This document shows positions 6,373-10,371 of a DNA stretch of 10,371 nucleotides, piece by piece. Both the position numbers and the translations under genes were made by a program. Source of the stretch: an uncultured Rivibacter sp. (lineage in GTDB: Bacteria > Pseudomonadota > Gammaproteobacteria > Burkholderiales > Burkholderiaceae); assembly GCA_946481025.1 (NCBI GenBank), contig CAMLNA010000146.1, positions 1 to 10,371 of the forward strand, given 5' to 3'. The number at the start of each line of letters is the position of its first letter. Position 1 is the first letter of the stretch. Under the pieces are notes generated by a model that worked only from the letters and a program-made list of their open reading frames with translations, made no database searches and was not told the origin of the DNA.

Positions 6373-7503
6373 ATGACCGCCGGCCATCCCATCCTGCAGT
6401 TCGGCACCAGCCGCTTCCTGCAGGCGCATGTCGATCTCTTCGTCAGCGAGGCCGCCGAGCGCGGCGAGGCCCTGGGCGGCATCACCGTCGTCCAGACGAC
6501 CGGCAACCCGGTCAGCAGCCGGCGCACCCAGGCCCTGGCGCGTGCGGAGGGCTTCGAGGTGATCGTGCGCGGCCTGGCGGACGGGCAGCCGGTGGAGATG
6601 CGCCGTACCTGCCGCTCGGTGCGCGAAGCCTTTCATGCCGGCACTCACTGGCAGGCCGTGCGCGAACGCGCCCGCGGGCCGGTGCAGGTGATCGTGTCCA
6701 ACACCAGCGATGGCGGCTGGGCGCTGTCGGCAGCCGATGGCGCGGCGCTGCTGGACCGTGCCGCGCTGGCACCGGCTGGCTTTCCCGCGAAGCTGCTGGT
6801 CCTGCTGCACGACCGCTGGCAGGCACGGCCCGGTGCCGGCATGACCCTGCTGCCTTGCGAGCTGGTGTCGCGCAACGGCGACCGGCTGCGCGAGCTCGTC
6901 GTGCAACTGGCGGTGGAGTGGCAATGCGCGCCCGCGTTCATCGACTGGATGGAGGCCCGGGTGGTCTGGGCGAACTCGCTGGTGGACCGCATCGTGTCGG
7001 AGGCCCTGGAACCCGTCGGCGCGGTGGCGGAGCCCTACGCCTTGTGGGCCGTCGAAGCGCAGCCGGGGCTGACGCTGCCTTGCGCGCATCCTGCCGTGGT
7101 GGTGACCGCCGACCTCGGGCGTTTCGAGCGGCTCAAGCTCTTCCTGCTCAACCTCGGCCACACGGTGCTGGCCGACCTGTGGATCAAGGGGGGATTCGCG
7201 GCGCACATGACGGTCGTCCAGGCGATGCACGAGCCCGCGCTGCGCCGCCCGCTCGAAGAGGCCTGGCAACAGGAGGTGCTGCCGGTGTTCGACGCGCTGG
7301 GGGAGGGCGAGGACGCGCGCCGCTACCTTGCCGGCCTGCGTGAAAGGCTGCTCAATCCGTTCCTCGCGCATCGCCTGGCCGACATCGCGCAGAACCACGA
7401 ACAGAAGAAGGCGCGCCGCCTCCAGCCCCTGGTCGACCTGGCGCGACGGCATCTGCCGGGCCTGGCGCAGCCGTGCCTGCAGGCCGCGCTGCTGCCGCAC
7501 TGA
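6373..7503 (+). CDS. Short tagaturonate reductase (UxaB-like, mannitol dehydrogenase family)
   Basis: NAD-dependent polyol/sugar-acid dehydrogenase, 376 residues, predicted to reduce D-tagaturonate to D-altronate. The N terminus has the Rossmann start ILQFGTSRFLQAHVD. The middle matches UxaB closely (SNTSDGG; LLPCELVSRNGDRLRELV; ANSLVDRIVSE). The catalytic K-x4-N-x2-H motif of long-chain polyol dehydrogenases is K255, N260, H263 in KLFLLNLGH. The region RLLNPFLAHRLADIAQNHEQK corresponds to the conserved late domain of UxaB, but the protein stops about 30 residues later. It lacks roughly 100 C-terminal residues of the E. coli type (about 480). No frameshift is evident, since the next gene's ribosome-binding site starts within a few bases. 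The start at 6373 follows GAGG at 6360-6363; a GTG at 6352 is less likely. Together with the zinc dehydrogenase it would invert C5 of L-galactonate. Confidence 0.85.
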   Translation: MTAGHPILQFGTSRFLQAHVDLFVSEAAERGEALGGITVVQTTGNPVSSRRTQALARAEGFEVIVRGLADGQPVEMRRTCRSVREAFHAGTHWQAVRERARGPVQVIVSNTSDGGWALSAADGAALLDRAALAPAGFPAKLLVLLHDRWQARPGAGMTLLPCELVSRNGDRLRELVVQLAVEWQCAPAFIDWMEARVVWANSLVDRIVSEALEPVGAVAEPYALWAVEAQPGLTLPCAHPAVVVTADLGRFERLKLFLLNLGHTVLADLWIKGGFAAHMTVVQAMHEPALRRPLEEAWQQEVLPVFDALGEGEDARRYLAGLRERLLNPFLAHRLADIAQNHEQKKARRLQPLVDLARRHLPGLAQPCLQAALLPH

Positions 7504-7511
7504 AAAAGGAG
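7504..7511 (+). promoter_or_regulatory. Strong Shine-Dalgarno site for the mutarotase gene
   Basis: AAAAGGAG ends 6 nt before the ATG at 7518, the best ribosome-binding site in the operon. It selects this ATG over an in-frame ATG at 7473 inside the preceding gene. Confidence 0.75.
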
Positions 7512-7517
7512 CACCCG

Positions 7518-7847
7518 ATGCAACGCATGGGCATGGTGATCGGCATCGAGCCCGAGCACATCGCCGAATACAAGCGGCTGCACGCCGCCGTGTGGCCGGC
7601 GGTGCTGGCGCGGCTGGCCGCGTCCAACATCCGCAACTACACCATCTTCCTTCGCGAGCCGGAGAACCTGCTCTTCGGTTACTGGGAATATCACGGCAGC
7701 GACTACGAGGCCGACATGGCCGCGATCGCCGCCGACCCGGAGACCCGCCGCTGGTGGACCTTCTGCAGCCCCTGCCAGCGGCCCCTGCCCAGCCGCGCGG
7801 CGGGTGAACATTGGGCGTCGATGGAGTGCGTGTTCCATGTCGACTGA
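7518..7847 (+). CDS. Sugar mutarotase, RhaM (L-rhamnose mutarotase) family, probably acting on L-fucose/L-galactose
   Basis: Small cytoplasmic enzyme of 109 residues, the usual size of the RhaM family (about 104). It interconverts alpha and beta anomers so that imported sugar reaches the dehydrogenase in the right form. Family features include MGMVIGIEPEHIAEYKRLHAAVWP, with H22 at the position of the catalytic His of E. coli RhaM, then the aromatic strand LLFGYWEYHG, a TRRWW segment, and a C-terminal MECVFHVD close to the family's typical MEEVFHLD-like ending. Although such proteins are commonly labelled L-rhamnose mutarotase, no rhamnose isomerase, kinase or aldolase is nearby, so L-fucose or L-galactose is the more likely substrate. 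The start is set by a strong AAAAGGAG. The last 11 bp overlap the dehydratase gene. Confidence 0.9.
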   Translation: MQRMGMVIGIEPEHIAEYKRLHAAVWPAVLARLAASNIRNYTIFLREPENLLFGYWEYHGSDYEADMAAIAADPETRRWWTFCSPCQRPLPSRAAGEHWASMECVFHVD

Positions 7848-9375
7848 CCGCCCGTCCGTGCCTGCGCTGATCGTGCTCCACGCGAGCGACAACGTTGCGG
7901 TCGCGCGCGTTGCGCTCGCGCCGGGGGCGGACGTGGCGTCGCCGGGTGGCACGACGCTTCGCGTGAGGGACGCCATCGAGGCGGGGCACAAGGTCGCGCT
8001 GCGTCCGATCGCGGGGGGCGAAGCAGTGCTGAAGTACGGCCAGCCCATCGGCGTGGCCGGCGCCGACATCCAACCGGGCGAACACGTGCACGTGCACAAC
8101 CTGGGAATGGGGCCTTCATCGCCGCCGCGTGTCGCGGCGGGGGAGCCGGCGGTGCACCTCGCCGCCGGTGAACACGCCGCCTTCGAAGGCTACCTGCGCT
8201 CGGACGGGCGTGCCGGAACGCGCAACTACATCGGCGTGATCTCCTCGGTGAACTGCTCCGCCACGGTCTGCAAGGCGATCGCGCAAGCCTTCAGCGGCCC
8301 CGTGCTCGCCGCACTGCCCGGCGTGGACGGCGTCGTGGCGATCACGCACGGCAGCGGCTGCGGAATGAGCGAGGGCGAAGGCCTCGACCTGCTGCGGCGC
8401 ACGCTGCGCGGCTATGCCGCCCATCCGAACTTCGCCGCGGTGCTGGTGGTGGGGCTGGGCTGCGAGGTGAACCAGGTCGACGGACTGGTGGAGGGCATGG
8501 ATGCGACGACACGCGAGCGCGTCCGCACGCTGACGATCCAGGAGGCCGGCGGCACGCGCGAGGCGATCGACCGCGGCCAGGCGCTGGTGCGCGAGCTGGC
8601 CGTGCCGGCGGCGTTGGCGCGGCGCACGCGCTTGCCCGTGTCCCACCTCGTGGTCGGCCTGCAGTGCGGCGGCTCCGATGGCTATTCCGGCATCAGTGCC
8701 AACCCGGCGTTGGGTGCGGCAGTGGATCTGCTGGTGCGGCATGGCGGCACGGCCCTCCTGTCGGAGACGCCGGAGGTCTACGGCGCCGAGCACCTGCTGA
8801 CGGCGCGCGCCGCATCGCCCGAAGTGGCACGGCGGCTGATGTCGCGGCTGCAGTGGTGGGAGGCCTATGCCGCGCGCAACGGCGCCGAGATGAACAACAA
8901 CCCCTCGCCGGGCAACAAGGCCGGCGGCATCACCACGATCCTCGAGAAATCGCTGGGCGCGGTCGCCAAGGGCGGCGGCAGCGCGCTGATGGACGTGGTC
9001 GAGTACGCGCAGCCCGTGCGCAGCCGCGGCCTCGTATTCATGGACACGCCGGGCTACGACCCGGTGTCGGCGACCGGCCAGGTGGCCGGCGGCGCGAACC
9101 TCATCTGCTTCACCACCGGCCGCGGCTCCACCTACGGCTGCAAGCCCGTGCCCTCGCTGAAGCTCGCCACCAACACCGCGATGTACCGGCGCATGAGCAT
9201 GGACATGGACTTCAATGCCGGCGAGATCATCGACGGCACCCTTGGCGTGGCCGAGGCGGGCGAGCGCATCTTCCGGCTCATGCTGGCGGCGGCGTCGGGC
9301 CAGCCCACCCTGAGCGAACAGCACGGGCTGGGCGACAACGAGTTCGTGCCCTGGCAGCTGGGGGCGGTGATGTGA
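7837..9375 (+). CDS. Altronate dehydratase family protein (UxaA-like), sugar-acid dehydratase
   Basis: Metal-dependent dehydratase of 512 residues, full length for the family (E. coli UxaA about 495). Residues about 10-90 form the SAF domain, ending with KYGQPIG and the His-rich GEHVHVHNLG (H83, H85, H87). The large catalytic part begins at GYLRSDGRAGTRNY and carries HGSGCGMS (H171, C175), GLGCEVNQ (C209), LQCGGSDGYSG (C277), ETPEVYGAEH, NNNPSPGNKAGG and DFNAGEII, all family landmarks including the conserved Cys residues. It would convert D-altronate to 2-keto-3-deoxy-D-gluconate. Members of this family are known to be promiscuous and some dehydrate L-fuconate or D-arabinonate, so this single enzyme could serve both sugars. 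The start at 7837 (GGAG 10 nt upstream) overlaps the mutarotase gene by 11 bp; a GTG at 7804 is less likely. The gene is intact. Confidence 0.93.
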   Translation: MSTDRPSVPALIVLHASDNVAVARVALAPGADVASPGGTTLRVRDAIEAGHKVALRPIAGGEAVLKYGQPIGVAGADIQPGEHVHVHNLGMGPSSPPRVAAGEPAVHLAAGEHAAFEGYLRSDGRAGTRNYIGVISSVNCSATVCKAIAQAFSGPVLAALPGVDGVVAITHGSGCGMSEGEGLDLLRRTLRGYAAHPNFAAVLVVGLGCEVNQVDGLVEGMDATTRERVRTLTIQEAGGTREAIDRGQALVRELAVPAALARRTRLPVSHLVVGLQCGGSDGYSGISANPALGAAVDLLVRHGGTALLSETPEVYGAEHLLTARAASPEVARRLMSRLQWWEAYAARNGAEMNNNPSPGNKAGGITTILEKSLGAVAKGGGSALMDVVEYAQPVRSRGLVFMDTPGYDPVSATGQVAGGANLICFTTGRGSTYGCKPVPSLKLATNTAMYRRMSMDMDFNAGEIIDGTLGVAEAGERIFRLMLAAASGQPTLSEQHGLGDNEFVPWQLGAVM

Positions 9376-9388
9376 CCGGGGCGCCCGC

Positions 9389-10190
<802 letters not shown>

Positions 10191-10212
10191 CATCGAGGAT
10201 TCGCAAGGAACC

Positions 10213-10314
10213 ATGCGTCTGAAAGGCAAGACCCGCCTCCGCGCCTCCGCGGTGAAGGCTGTTGAATCCCGTTTCATGCGTCGGCGGTGCTGCCAGCGCG
10301 CCATGGACAACTGA
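10213..10314 (+). pseudogene. Truncated 5' end of a second SDR gene (MRLKGKT...), broken after about seven codons
   Basis: An ATG 22 bp after the SDR stop, with AAGGA 3 nt upstream, opens a frame beginning MRLKGKT. That is the characteristic first strand of short-chain dehydrogenases, including 2-keto-3-deoxy-L-fuconate 4-dehydrogenase-like enzymes expected next in such clusters. The glycine-rich TAAxQGIG motif that should follow is absent in all three frames. From about 10234 the frame reads RLRASAVKAVES and ends at a TGA (10312-10314) after 33 codons. The simplest reading is a gene interrupted or deleted after codon seven. A chance match or an assembly junction remains possible. Confidence 0.5.
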
Positions 10315-10371
10315 CCTGACGACCATCCGCTCGCTGCGCGTCGCGGCCAGGACCGCAAGTTGCCTGTCCGG
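10234..10371. other. Non-coding tail downstream of the operon, with a CGCCTCCGCGcCTCCGCGG repeat-like block
   Basis: No gene is recognisable here on either strand. The block at about 10234-10253 has a repeated CTCCGCG unit (10238-10244 and 10246-10252), followed by GTGAAGGCTGTTGAATCC. This is reminiscent of dispersed 'CCTCCGCGGTGAA' intergenic sequences found in many GC-rich bacteria, which is recollection and not a search result. No stem followed by a T-run is seen, so no terminator is assigned. The sequence continues to the window edge without a recognisable start. Confidence 0.35.

Noticed and set aside
4449..7847. An L-rhamnose catabolic operon, suggested by the lactonase and RhaM-type mutarotase.
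   Set aside because: The SDR resembles L-fucose dehydrogenase. The zinc dehydrogenase, UxaB and UxaA set fits L-galactonate chemistry, and no rhamnonate dehydratase or aldolase is present.
6103..8097. Very long minus-strand open frame (664 codons) opposite the UxaB-like, mutarotase and dehydratase genes.
   Set aside because: It spans three well-supported plus-strand genes and their junctions and shows no recognisable domain. It is another GC-driven shadow.
10234..10371. Possible transcription terminator after the operon.
   Set aside because: The GC-rich block has no convincing stem followed by a run of T, and only weak imperfect pairing is visible.

Overview
This 10.4 kb window is GC-rich, gene-dense DNA. 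The gene content, the codon choice (mostly G or C in third positions) and the family resemblances fit a beta-proteobacterium of the Burkholderiales, most likely Comamonadaceae (Acidovorax/Variovorax-like). That placement is inference from protein resemblance and base composition; there is no rRNA or other marker. Nearly all of it is one sugar-catabolic cluster: a divergently transcribed regulator followed by eight same-strand genes with very short gaps or overlaps.

Layout. Positions 2-733 (minus strand) encode a GntR/FadR-type repressor. Positions 734-864 are a divergent control region with three copies of an 11-bp box of the form TGGTnAGGCCA, centred 51 and 31 bp apart. From 865 to 4431 (plus strand) lies a complete sugar ABC importer of the ribose/xylose/galactose class: a double-domain ATPase, a permease and a secreted binding protein. 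From 4449 to 10190 come six enzymes: a COG3618 lactonase, a zinc alcohol dehydrogenase of the L-galactonate 5-dehydrogenase type, a short tagaturonate reductase (UxaB-like), a sugar mutarotase (RhaM family), a full-length altronate dehydratase (UxaA family) and a short-chain dehydrogenase that closely resembles L-fucose dehydrogenases of Burkholderia. Positions 10191-10371 hold what looks like the first seven codons of a further SDR gene, then unrelated sequence.

How they work together (inference from families). L-galactose and/or L-fucose (6-deoxy-L-galactose) would be imported by the ABC system, anomerised by the mutarotase and oxidised at C1 by the SDR to the aldonolactone. The amidohydrolase would open this to L-galactonate or L-fuconate. 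L-Galactonate would be oxidised at C5 by the zinc dehydrogenase to D-tagaturonate, reduced by the UxaB-like enzyme to D-altronate, and dehydrated by the UxaA-like enzyme to 2-keto-3-deoxy-gluconate. The two dehydrogenases together invert C5. L-Fuconate, lacking a C6 hydroxyl, could be dehydrated directly by the same dehydratase. A non-phosphorylating L-galactose/L-fucose route of this kind has, to my recollection, been described biochemically in Acidovorax avenae, so the pathway is unlikely to be wholly new. The operator array, the shortened UxaB and the broken downstream SDR gene are the features that most merit a second look.
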